Counted from the first letter of the stretch, positions 23,595 to 29,945 are shown. The stretch: 30,020 nucleotides of DNA from Candidatus Saccharimonadota bacterium (GCA_016880595.1 JAEHDC010000003.1:1-30020); one strand, 5' to 3'. Notes: generated by a model from the letters alone, not told the origin. Numbers and translations: made by a program.

Positions 23595-24800
23595 ATGCAA
23601 AACTCTTTTCGCGGTGGCCGCGGTGATCGTGGTCGTCGTTTTAACAGTGGTGGTGCTCAGCGTAGTCACTTCAATAGTAGACGTGCGCCTGTGGCAAAAT
23701 CCATCAATCCAAGTCGTTTTATTAACAAGGCTAAGCCTGTAGCTGAGGAGATTCCATTTCAGCCGCTACACACTTTTGCTGACTTTAATTTTTCACCAGC
23801 ACTACAATCTAACATTGACGCCAAGGGCTATGTAAACCCAACACCTGTTCAGGACGAGGCTATTGAGCCTTTGCTTGCTGGCCGCGATTTAATTGGCTTG
23901 GCTAACACCGGTACCGGTAAAACAGCTGCCTTTTTGCTGCCAATTTTGCAACGCCTGGTTGAGGATCAAAACAGCGTGCGCGCTCTTATTATTGCGCCAA
24001 CTCGCGAGCTTGCTCTTCAGATTGACGACGAGTTCCGCGGCTTCTCTAAAGGTCTTGAACTTTACAGCGCCTTATGCGTTGGTGGTGTTAACATTCAGCC
24101 GCAAATTCGCCAAATTCAGCGTGGTCCGCATCTTATAATTGGAACGCCTGGTCGTCTAAAAGACTTGGTTCAACAGAAAAAGTTGCGCCTTGGTGGCGCC
24201 AACGTTTTGGTGCTGGATGAGGCTGACCGCATGTTGGACATGGGCTTTATCCGTGATATTAAATTTTTGATGAACGAGTTGCCAACACAACGTCAATCTA
24301 TGTGTTTTAGCGCTACAACCGTTCCTGAAGTTAAAGATCTGATGAACGAAATGCTTAGCGATCCAGTTATAGTTTCTGTGCGTCGTGGTGAAACTAATGA
24401 TCATATTGAGCAGGATGTCGTTAAGACTACCTCTAAAGATCATAAAATTCAGGTATTGCATGAGTTGCTTGCTCAGCCAGAATTCGAAAAAGTCATTGTG
24501 TTTGGTCAAACCAAGCACGGCGTGCAACGATTAGCCGAAAAGCTTAGCAGCAACGGCATTATGTCTGAAGCAATTCACGGTAATAAGTCGCAAGGTCAAC
24601 GCCAACGCGCCCTGAATGCCTTTAAGCAAAACCGTGTTCGCGTGTTGGTTGCAACAGATGTGGCAGCCCGAGGTTTGGACATTCCAAACGTTAGCCACGT
24701 CATTAACTTTGACCAGCCGGTCACTTACGAAGATTACGTGCACCGCATTGGCCGAACCGGCCGTGGTGGCAAGCGCGGAACTGCTTTGACATTTGTTTAA
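23595..24800 (+). CDS. DEAD-box RNA helicase with RGG-rich N-terminus, short C-terminus
   Basis: 401 residues. An Arg/Gly-rich N-terminus (SFRGGRGDRGRRFNSGG) precedes the core. The Q motif region ends TPVQDEAI, the P-loop is ANTGTGKT (103-110), then APTRELA, TPGRL, LDEADRMLDMGF (DEAD at 208-211), FSATT (SAT), and in the second RecA domain VIFGQTKHGV, VLVATDVAARGLDIP and HRIGRTGRGG. It would unwind or remodel RNA, as in RhlE/CsdA-type helicases for ribosome assembly or cold adaptation. The protein ends 11 residues after motif VI (KRGTALTFV), so it lacks the last helix and the usual C-terminal extension. The RGG part, normally C-terminal in many relatives, is N-terminal here. Confidence 0.93.
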   Translation: MQNSFRGGRGDRGRRFNSGGAQRSHFNSRRAPVAKSINPSRFINKAKPVAEEIPFQPLHTFADFNFSPALQSNIDAKGYVNPTPVQDEAIEPLLAGRDLIGLANTGTGKTAAFLLPILQRLVEDQNSVRALIIAPTRELALQIDDEFRGFSKGLELYSALCVGGVNIQPQIRQIQRGPHLIIGTPGRLKDLVQQKKLRLGGANVLVLDEADRMLDMGFIRDIKFLMNELPTQRQSMCFSATTVPEVKDLMNEMLSDPVIVSVRRGETNDHIEQDVVKTTSKDHKIQVLHELLAQPEFEKVIVFGQTKHGVQRLAEKLSSNGIMSEAIHGNKSQGQRQRALNAFKQNRVRVLVATDVAARGLDIPNVSHVINFDQPVTYEDYVHRIGRTGRGGKRGTALTFV

Positions 24801-25998
24801 AGCATGAAGCTTTAGTTAATAAAAAACGCCCTGCATTTTGTGGGGCGTTTTGATTTGCGTAAGTGAGGTGCTGGCTGTGTTGTTGATGACACAGCCAGCA
24901 CCATTGTCGCACTAGCGATAAATACGCGCAGAGCGAGTAATCGCCGCTAGTCACGTCATTGATCCACTCGGCCTGCCGCTCAAAAAGCGACTGGGCTGAG
25001 TAGTGAAGGTTGGCGTCGTGGCCGGTGTTGGCGATGCTAGCGCCAGTGAAGCAACTGCTGGAGCCGAAGTACTGCTGCTCTCGCGCGACAACCGCCGCGT
25101 CCGAGGAGCAGTCCAACCCCTCGCTAACATTGCAGCCAAGGATGTCACTGTCGCCAGTCATATCCAAAACCGGCGCCGTAACCGAGCTGGTTAGTCCTGC
25201 GTTCAGACGCAAGTACTGCGCCTGCAACAAGGTGTAGTACGAAGCCACACCCTTGTTGGCCTCATCTGCCGTGATCATGGCCTGGTCATAGCTTCCTGAG
25301 TAGAACAGAGTGCGATTGCTCACACCGTCAGCCGTTGTCCAGCTGTTGCCGACCCAACTTGCACTCGCCCACCTGTCGGTGTTTACGGCCTGAGTGCGGA
25401 TTGCCCCCAGAGCTGCGCCACCGGTAGCGGAGGCAACACGCAAGTAGCCAACGCTAACAATCGCACTGGCGTCGCTCGGATAAAGCGAAGCCAAAATCAT
25501 GGCCTCCTGTCCACCTAGCGAGTGGCCAACCACCACAACCTTGTTGAAGGCCATGCGGTTGATCTGCCCAGCTTTTAGCTGCGTAACAACCTGGTGCAGT
25601 ACTTCAACCTGATTCAGCAGGCTGAGATTGGCGGTTGCCGGGTTGTCCGACAAGCCGCCAGTTCCAAGCTGGTCATAGGCGACAGAGACAAATCCCTTGC
25701 GCGCCATAGCTTTGACCTGGGAGTACTGGTCGTTTTGGTAGGTTGGGTCAAAATACCAAGAGCTGGTATAGCTGAACCCGCAAACCATCACAACGGCTGT
25801 CTTACCTCTGGTTGAACCAGTGTAACACGCCTTGCCTTGAACTGTATAGCTTGAGGTGTCGTCCGGAATGCTAACCGTGGTGCTAATAGCATCGCAGCGA
25901 ACATTCTGGCTCTGGCACGCCGATGCCGGTGCAGCCAGGCTAAGTACAGCAACGGTTGCAACAAACGCAACCATCACTTGGCGCAGCGCGATTTTCAT
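24721..25998 (-). CDS. Secreted alpha/beta hydrolase, with a probable read-through C-terminus
   Basis: 425 residues as read from ATG 25998 (GGGAGG four bases upstream). A signal peptide covers about 1-28 (KIALRQVMVAFVATVAVLS, then APASA|C). The hydrolase fold shows GFSYTSSWYFD (oxyanion region), the nucleophile elbow VVVGHSLGG (S160), the acid in VLDMTGDSDILG (D283 or D285) and the base in IANTGHDANLHY (H327). It is a serine hydrolase of esterase or lipase type; the substrate is unknown. The fold is complete by about residue 362 (SGDYSLCAYLSL). The final 60 or so residues are low-complexity, read across two hairpins (24867-24902 and 24823-24851) and run 80 bases into the opposite strand of the DEAD-box gene. 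A stop lies one frame away at 24912-24914, so a recent frameshift is likely. Some lines of the gene are markedly GC-rich for this window. Confidence 0.8.
   Translation of the reverse strand: MKIALRQVMVAFVATVAVLSLAAPASACQSQNVRCDAISTTVSIPDDTSSYTVQGKACYTGSTRGKTAVVMVCGFSYTSSWYFDPTYQNDQYSQVKAMARKGFVSVAYDQLGTGGLSDNPATANLSLLNQVEVLHQVVTQLKAGQINRMAFNKVVVVGHSLGGQEAMILASLYPSDASAIVSVGYLRVASATGGAALGAIRTQAVNTDRWASASWVGNSWTTADGVSNRTLFYSGSYDQAMITADEANKGVASYYTLLQAQYLRLNAGLTSSVTAPVLDMTGDSDILGCNVSEGLDCSSDAAVVAREQQYFGSSSCFTGASIANTGHDANLHYSAQSLFERQAEWINDVTSGDYSLCAYLSLVRQWCWLCHQQHSQHLTYANQNAPQNAGRFLLTKASCFKQMSKQFRACHHGRFGQCGARNLRK
24823..24851. terminator. Bidirectional Rho-independent terminator after the DEAD-box gene
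   Basis: AAAACGCCC (24823-24831) pairs with GGGCGTTTT (24843-24851). T-runs follow on the plus strand and, through the A-run at 24821-24826, on the minus strand. It can end transcription from both convergent genes. Confidence 0.85.
24867..24902. terminator. 14-bp perfect hairpin inside the 3' end of the hydrolase ORF
   Basis: GGTGCTGGCTGTGT (24867-24880) pairs perfectly with ACACAGCCAGCACC (24889-24902), with an 8-base loop. No T-run follows on either side. Its place just past the end of the hydrolase fold suggests that the gene once stopped before it. Confidence 0.6.
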
Positions 25999-26017
25999 CA
26001 CGCCTCCCTTTTGTCCA

Positions 26018-26042
26018 GGCGAACCGCCTGATTGGGTTCGCC
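26018..26042 (-). promoter_or_regulatory. Leader hairpin upstream of the hydrolase start
   Basis: GGCGAACC (26018-26025) pairs with GGTTCGCC (26035-26042) over a 9-base loop. It lies in the 5' leader of the secreted hydrolase, 8-10 bases before its GGGAGG ribosome site. It could protect the mRNA end or influence translation. Confidence 0.5.
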
Positions 26043-26053
26043 AACCGCTCTAT

Positions 26054-26082
26054 ATATTACCTTATTTTTTTATAGAATACAA
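26054..26082 (-). promoter_or_regulatory. Sigma70-type promoter for the secreted hydrolase
   Basis: On the minus strand, -35 TTGTAT (26077-26082), 17-bp spacer, -10 TAATAT (26054-26059). The second inverted-repeat element starts 11 bp upstream of this -35 box. Confidence 0.65.
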
Positions 26083-26093
26083 GTTTTTTAGTA

Positions 26094-26204
26094 ACCTGAA
26101 TCTCAAAATCTTCCTTTCTGTCGCAACGGCCCTCGCCACAAAAATGGTTCAGTCTGCCGGGAAGGCAGATGTTGCGCTAGAAGGGTGGGTTTTGAGGTCC
26201 GGGT
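26094..26204. repeat. Inverted-repeat element, copy 2 (reverse orientation to copy 1)
   Basis: Base for base the same length (111) as the core at 788-898, but reversed. I count 10 differences by eye. One outer arm has three changes, so its terminal repeats pair less well than in copy 1. Both internal hairpins can still form: one gains a pair (GCC/GGC) and the other keeps pairing with a G-U wobble. It lies between the divergent promoters of the hydrolase and the helical unknown. The minus-strand open frame across it has no start signal and is not a gene. Confidence 0.85.
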
Positions 26205-26236
26205 TTTTAGTAGAATTATTATTTTTGTCAACAATA

Positions 26237-26245
26237 TGATATAAT
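26237..26245 (+). promoter_or_regulatory. Extended -10 promoter for the 269-aa gene
   Basis: TGATATAAT (26237-26245) is a perfect extended -10. A TTGTCA at 26225-26230 is too close to be its -35. The leader to ATG 26297 is about 45 nt. Confidence 0.6.
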
Positions 26246-26254
26246 ATAAAACTG

Positions 26255-26272
26255 TGCCGCAAACCTGCGGCA
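26255..26272 (+). promoter_or_regulatory. Leader hairpin upstream of the 269-aa gene
   Basis: TGCCGCA (26255-26261) pairs with TGCGGCA (26266-26272) over a 4-base loop, near the expected 5' end of the transcript. The TTTTGGAG ribosome site follows 12 bases later. It may stabilise the 5' end. Confidence 0.5.
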
Positions 26273-26296
26273 GCAACTTAAAGTTTTGGAGATGCA

Positions 26297-27106
26297 ATGA
26301 AGACTGGCGATGCTCAGATTGGGCACAAGGTACCAGAGGCTGTTGCGGTGCAAATCGCGGCTGTTAACCAGCCCGATGCGTCGGCGCACGATTGGCATCA
26401 GTTTGGCCTTAGTTTGGCTGAGCTAGCTATGTCAGCGCGCAGAGCTGAGCTTGATGGCTGGTTTGACGTTTACAAGGCTTACCTTGAGGCGGCTGCCAGA
26501 TGCTTCGGGAAGGCTTTGGACTGCGCGGGTGATGATAATAGATCACTTTCTCTGGGCATTCAATGCTACCTTGCGCTTAATATTGCTCGAATGACTCTTG
26601 ATTACGAGATGGTTCGCGAAGCAATTAGCCTTTTGCTTAATGTTATTGATGAACTTAAGAAGCTTGATATGGATAAAGCCGTATATCATCAAACGGCTGT
26701 CGCTATGTCTATGCTTGCTCGCATCATTCTTGCAGATGAGCAAATGGCTATGCACTGTTCGTGGAACCTCGATTATGCGGAGAGTTCGCAGACCTGGTGT
26801 AGTACTGCTGAAGAATTTTTTATGTCTGAGCGCAGAGATTCGCCCGACAACCGCCAGGCTTGGCGCGACATGTTGATTGCGCTGACTCATGGCAAAGCAT
26901 ACAAAGAAGAGGCTTTTCGTATTAGCTTGATAAAGCCGCTGGTGTCAGCTATTGTCAACGGCGATAGAGATCATACTGCCAAATGCTTGGCCATGATAGC
27001 TTTTGGCTTGCGCGGTGAGCGCTGGCTTTGCAGGCATCGTTATGGTAAATTCCTTGAGCTTTATTCAACGCCGGCCGAGATTCCTGGCTTTCCAAAACTG
27101 AGTTGA
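26297..27106 (+). CDS. Helical protein of unknown function
   Basis: 269 residues from ATG 26297, with GGAG six bases upstream. The chain is mostly helical, without signal peptide or membrane helices: WHQFGLSLAELAMSARRAEL, FDVYKAYLEAAARCFGKAL, QCYLALNIARMTLDYEMV, AISLLLNVIDELKKLDMDKA. Paired helices of this length, with small and aromatic residues at regular spacing, look like degenerate TPR-type repeats, so a protein-binding role is possible. The C-terminus is rich in Arg and Cys (ERWLCRHRYGKFLELY). I do not recognise the family. It has its own promoter, leader hairpin and terminator, so it is a single-gene unit. Confidence 0.7.
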   Translation: MKTGDAQIGHKVPEAVAVQIAAVNQPDASAHDWHQFGLSLAELAMSARRAELDGWFDVYKAYLEAAARCFGKALDCAGDDNRSLSLGIQCYLALNIARMTLDYEMVREAISLLLNVIDELKKLDMDKAVYHQTAVAMSMLARIILADEQMAMHCSWNLDYAESSQTWCSTAEEFFMSERRDSPDNRQAWRDMLIALTHGKAYKEEAFRISLIKPLVSAIVNGDRDHTAKCLAMIAFGLRGERWLCRHRYGKFLELYSTPAEIPGFPKLS

Positions 27107-27112
27107 TTTTAG

Positions 27113-27161
27113 GGGGTGGAGACTTAGCAGTAAGTTCTCCACCCCACCCTCAGCCTTTTTT
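27113..27161 (+). terminator. Terminator after the 269-aa gene
   Basis: GGGGTGGAG (27113-27121) pairs with CTCCACCCC (27137-27145). ACTTA/TAAGT extends the stem with one bulged T. A run of six T's follows at 27156-27161, about 10 bases after the stem. Confidence 0.7.
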
Positions 27162-27173
27162 AAGTTTGAGGCA

Positions 27174-27179
27174 TATAAT
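27174..27179 (+). promoter_or_regulatory. -10 box of a leaderless promoter for the response regulator
   Basis: TATAAT (27174-27179) lies seven bases before ATG 27187, so transcription would begin at or next to the start codon. No -35 is convincing and no ribosome site is present. Confidence 0.6.
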
Positions 27180-27186
27180 AGATATT

Positions 27187-27858
27187 ATGAGATTACTAGT
27201 TATTGAAGACGAGCACAAAATTGCTCAAGCCCTAAAGCGCGGCTTGGAGCAAGAGCACTACGCAGTTGATTTAGAATTTGACGGCGAGGACGGTTTGGCA
27301 ACCGCCGAAGCCGAAGAGTACGATCTAATTGTACTTGACCGAATGCTACCAGGCAAAGACGGCATGCAAATTTGCAAGCAACTTCGCCAAAACGGCAAAC
27401 ACACGCCAATTATTATGCTAACCGCCAAAGATAGCATCACTGACCGAGTTGAAGGCTTGGACGCTGGCGCTGACGATTACCTAGTTAAACCCTTCTCTTT
27501 TGAAGAGCTTTTGGCAAGAATCCGCGCGCTTTTGCGCCGCCCGCATGAGGCAGCTAGTTCCGTGCTAGAAGTTGGCGATTTAAAATTAGACCCGGCCAAC
27601 TTCTCTGTTACTCGCGATGGTCAGCCAATTGTTCTTTCTAGTAAAGAGTTTGCTCTGCTAGAGTATTTAATGCGCAACTCCGGACGCGTGCTTTCCAAAG
27701 ACACAATTATGAGCCACGTTTGGGACTTTGACGCTGACATTTTGCCAAATACAATTGAGGTTTACATTGGTTATTTGCGTAACAAAATCGACAAACCATT
27801 TAAATCTCCTAACTTAATCCACACAAGGCGCGGCTTTGGGTATACACTAAAAGTATAA
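27187..27858 (+). CDS. OmpR/PhoB-type response regulator
   Basis: 223 residues. I start at ATG 27187, where the receiver domain begins (MRLLVIEDEHKIAQAL). The frame is open 28 codons further up, but that stretch covers the terminator and promoter. The receiver has D8-E9 in the acidic pocket, the phospho-acceptor in LIVLDRMLPGKDG (D51), T79 and K101. The C-terminal winged helix has LSSKEFALLEYLMRNSGRVLSKDTIMSHVWDFD and ends NLIHTRRGFGYTLKV, typical of the family. It would bind DNA after phosphorylation by the next gene's kinase. The stop overlaps the kinase start by one base (TAATG). Confidence 0.94.
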   Translation: MRLLVIEDEHKIAQALKRGLEQEHYAVDLEFDGEDGLATAEAEEYDLIVLDRMLPGKDGMQICKQLRQNGKHTPIIMLTAKDSITDRVEGLDAGADDYLVKPFSFEELLARIRALLRRPHEAASSVLEVGDLKLDPANFSVTRDGQPIVLSSKEFALLEYLMRNSGRVLSKDTIMSHVWDFDADILPNTIEVYIGYLRNKIDKPFKSPNLIHTRRGFGYTLKV

Positions 27859-28844
27859 TGTTTACAAAAGCTTCTTTTAGACTGACAGCCTGGTATGTTG
27901 CCATTTTAATGGTGTTGAGTTTGGTGTTTAGTGTTTGGCTTTACACTGAGGCAAGTAAAGAAGTTAGCGCTAGTTTAAACGATCAGCGCTCGCGGCCGTA
28001 TTCAAATTTGGTTCCGCCCGATGAAATGGACACGTACATCAGCCAACAGACCAACGCAAGCCGCTGGCGGATTATTGGCAGCTTGGCCTTGATGAACGTG
28101 GGCGTTTTGGTTGCTGGCAGTTTTGTTAGCTACTTTTTGGCGCGCAAAACGTTGCAGCCAATCGAGCAAGCTTTAGATGCTCAAAATCGTTTTACTGCCG
28201 ACGCTTCCCATGAGCTGCGCACGCCGCTAACTGCTATGAAAACCGAAATTGAGGTTGCGTTGCGGAACAATGCGCTATCTACGGAAGATGTCAAAGGCTT
28301 GCTTGAGAGCAATGTTGAAGAAATTGATCGCCTTAGCAAGCTAGCCAACGACCTCCTAATTTTGGCGCGAGTTAATGAGGTTGCCGAGCTTAAAAAAGTT
28401 GCAGTTAGCGAAATCGCCCATAAAACCTGCGCTCGCTTTAAAGTCATGGCCGATGCCAAAAATATTAAGATTAAGCAGCAAATTGCGCCAGTTCATGCTA
28501 TGGCAGACGAGTCGCGCATTGACACCGTACTTGGAATTTTGCTAGACAACGCTGTAAAATATAGCCCAGAAAAAGCCGACGTAACAGTGGCGGTTGCAAC
28601 GCATGATAACCAAGCTTGTTTAACTGTGCACAATACCGGATCGTACATTTTGGCCAAAGATCTGCCACATGTTTTTGAGCGTTTTTACCGTGCCGATGCT
28701 GCTCGCAGTAGTCGCAAGACAGCTGGCCACGGGCTTGGCCTGTCCATTGCTCAAAAGCTTGCTGCCAATATGAGCGGTACAATTACCGTTGCCAGCAGTA
28801 AAGAAAAAGGCACAACCTTTACTCTGCGCCTGGCACTAGCCTAG
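27858..28844 (+). CDS. Sensor histidine kinase, CiaH/EnvZ-type partner of the upstream regulator
   Basis: 328 residues. Two membrane helices (about 10-30 and 71-95) leave only about 40 residues outside, so a signal at the membrane is more likely than a bound ligand. No full HAMP domain separates the second helix from the HisKA helix (SHELRTPLTAMKTEIEVAL, H118). The ATPase domain has ILLDNAVKYSPE (N box), VHNTGSYILAKDL in place of D-x-G-x-G-I, FERFYRAD and GHGLGLSIAQKLA. The Asp-to-Asn change in the G1 box is also seen in many working CiaH/BaeS-like kinases. It overlaps the regulator gene by one base and is co-translated. The signal sensed is unknown. Confidence 0.92.
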   Translation: MFTKASFRLTAWYVAILMVLSLVFSVWLYTEASKEVSASLNDQRSRPYSNLVPPDEMDTYISQQTNASRWRIIGSLALMNVGVLVAGSFVSYFLARKTLQPIEQALDAQNRFTADASHELRTPLTAMKTEIEVALRNNALSTEDVKGLLESNVEEIDRLSKLANDLLILARVNEVAELKKVAVSEIAHKTCARFKVMADAKNIKIKQQIAPVHAMADESRIDTVLGILLDNAVKYSPEKADVTVAVATHDNQACLTVHNTGSYILAKDLPHVFERFYRADAARSSRKTAGHGLGLSIAQKLAANMSGTITVASSKEKGTTFTLRLALA

Positions 28845-29198
28845 CCTTTGTTTATGTTATGATGTGAGTAAAATTTGCCTGCCTCAGCATGGTCAAAAGC
28901 CATAGCGCCAAGATCCATGATGTAGTCCTTGAGCTCAGATTTTGCCACCCATTTTAGTTCGTCGTGTTTATGCGGCTCGCCAATTGCTGGTGTGCCGCTC
29001 CATTTTTTGACCACCTTCTTCTTTGGTCTCGTGCACGCAAGTTTCCAAAAAAGTTTCATTTGCTTCTACGTGTCCTGCTGGAAAGCCGTACTCTCCATCG
29101 CGCCAGCCAGTATTTGCGCGGCGAATTAGCAAAATTTTGCCGTCCTTTTCTAAAATTACCATCACCGCCGCTCGTAAATTGTGTCTTGATTTAGTCAT
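28841..29198 (-). pseudogene. Broken Nudix hydrolase gene
   Basis: Frame A starts at ATG 29198 (MTKSRHNLRAAVMVILEKDG), continues through LLIRRANTGWRDGEYGFPAGH and enters the Nudix box (GHVEANETFLETCVHETKEEGG). It then runs into a short foreign tail and stops near 28968. The C-terminal half, KKWSGTPAIGEPHKHDELKWV and onward to the stop at 28841, is in another frame and picks up directly after the Nudix box. Intact relatives carry roughly 30-40 residues between those points. So the gene has lost an internal stretch and shifted frame. The Nudix box also has His for the usual Arg before the first Glu. It was probably a MutT-like nucleotide pyrophosphatase. Its leaderless promoter is still intact (29205-29233). 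Confidence 0.8.
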
Positions 29199-29204
29199 GG
29201 GCTT

Positions 29205-29233
29205 ATTTTACTCTGTAGTCGGCTTGGCTGCAA
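29205..29233 (-). promoter_or_regulatory. Leaderless promoter of the Nudix pseudogene
   Basis: On the minus strand, -35 TTGCAG (29228-29233), 17-bp spacer, -10 TAAAAT (29205-29210), then six bases before ATG 29198. The first transcribed base would be the A of the ATG. It is the cleanest leaderless promoter in the window. Confidence 0.65.
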
Positions 29234-29420
29234 CGTAAAGAGTATCAATGCTCATAATAGTCAGCAATATTATGCTTAAAAAAGTCAATCTGCCTGTTGC
29301 GCCATGAAAATAAAGAGGCAGTGCATATGAATATGAATTGTATGTTCCGGTAATTGCGTTGATGATCCAGCCAATTTTAGTTTGTTTATTCGTAGCTGTG
29401 CTTAAGTTGGATGATCCTGC
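29208..29420 (-). other. Open frame continuing in phase after the TAG of the 114-aa gene
   Basis: After the TAG at 29421-29423 the same frame stays open for 70 sense codons, ending at TAA 29208-29210. It encodes a hydrophobic stretch (LTFLSIILLTIMSIDTLYVA) preceded by KIGWIINAITGTYNSYSYAL, which resembles one or two membrane segments. There is no ATG, GTG or TTG start near its beginning. It could be the decayed end of a longer membrane protein, or chance. The gap holds no other feature except the promoter at its left end. Confidence 0.3.
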
Positions 29421-29765
29421 CTAGCATTGCTCTTTGTCAAGCTCGTCTGACAGCTCTTTTAGCATCTGCCAGCCTTGTTGAATGCTAATTCCTTCGCCTA
29501 TATAGACATGCTCGTCTGGCAACTCCAGCGAGGCGGCAAGATTCCAGATTTTTTTACGTGTGTCTTTTGACCTTTCGTTAGCAGAGAAGCCAAAATTCCA
29601 CCCTTTTTCTACAATCTCGTAAGCAATTTTATCTTTCTTATCTGGATATCTAAGTGCCAGTTCGATCCCGTCATGACAGAAACTCGCAAACTCCCGGTCA
29701 GTTATGTTGCGGCCTTTACTGCGGCTAGATTGGATAAACTTATCTATTGGATGAATTTTTTCCAT
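29421..29765 (-). CDS. Small hypothetical protein
   Basis: 114 residues, hydrophilic and mostly helical, without signal peptide or membrane helix. It starts MEKIHPIDKFIQSSRSKGRN and has FCHDGIELALRYPDKKDKIA and VYIGEGISIQQGWQMLKELS. Many Lys and Asp/Glu residues suggest a soluble protein. I do not recognise the family. Only a weak AAGAG stands nine bases before ATG 29765, and TAAAAT lies 13 bases upstream, so the leader would be very short. It ends in a single TAG, beyond which the frame stays open (see 29208-29420). Confidence 0.6.
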   Translation of the reverse strand: MEKIHPIDKFIQSSRSKGRNITDREFASFCHDGIELALRYPDKKDKIAYEIVEKGWNFGFSANERSKDTRKKIWNLAASLELPDEHVYIGEGISIQQGWQMLKELSDELDKEQC

Positions 29766-29791
29766 AATTTATACTCTTATTTTAGCATATG

Positions 29792-29819
29792 CCCATCCTC
29801 GTCATAAGACGAGGATGGG
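29792..29819. terminator. 12-bp perfect hairpin at the right side, no U-tract
   Basis: CCCATCCTCGTC (29792-29803) and GACGAGGATGGG (29808-29819) around an ATAA loop. It lies eight bases after the minus-strand ORF that ends at 29828 and upstream of the 114-aa gene. No T-run follows in either direction. Confidence 0.5.
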
Positions 29820-29827
29820 ATCAATCA

Positions 29828-29929
29828 TTAGTTGACTTGACGACGCTTGTCGTCAGGATCGGCAAACGCAGGATTGTCTTCGTTTGGATAACGTATAGAC
29901 CAAACATTCTCAAATGCGCCAACCCCATG
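29828..29929 (-). pseudogene. Minus-strand ORF remnant (C-terminal end only)
   Basis: An open frame of 33 codons ends NEDNPAFADPDDKRRQVN then TAA at 29828-29830. The sequence is charged, compact and ends near a hairpin, as a real C-terminus would. No start codon lies in the frame, and a TAA closes it at 29930-29932. It could be the leftover end of a gene cut by an insertion from the right. The parent family is not recognisable. Confidence 0.35.
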
Positions 29930-29945
29930 TTAAACTAGACTAAGT

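Noticed and set aside
26225..26230. TTGTCA as a -35 box for the 269-aa gene
   Set aside because: Only nine bases separate it from TATAAT. The extended -10 (TGATATAAT) explains the promoter better.
26103..26297. 64-codon minus-strand frame across the second repeat element
   Set aside because: It runs through the inverted repeat and a promoter, has no ribosome site, and its protein looks unstructured.
28623..28680. Degenerate G1 box (VHNTGSYI) in the second kinase as a sign of an inactive enzyme
   Set aside because: Asn-Thr-Gly in this place is common in working CiaH/BaeS-like kinases, and the N and G2 boxes are intact.
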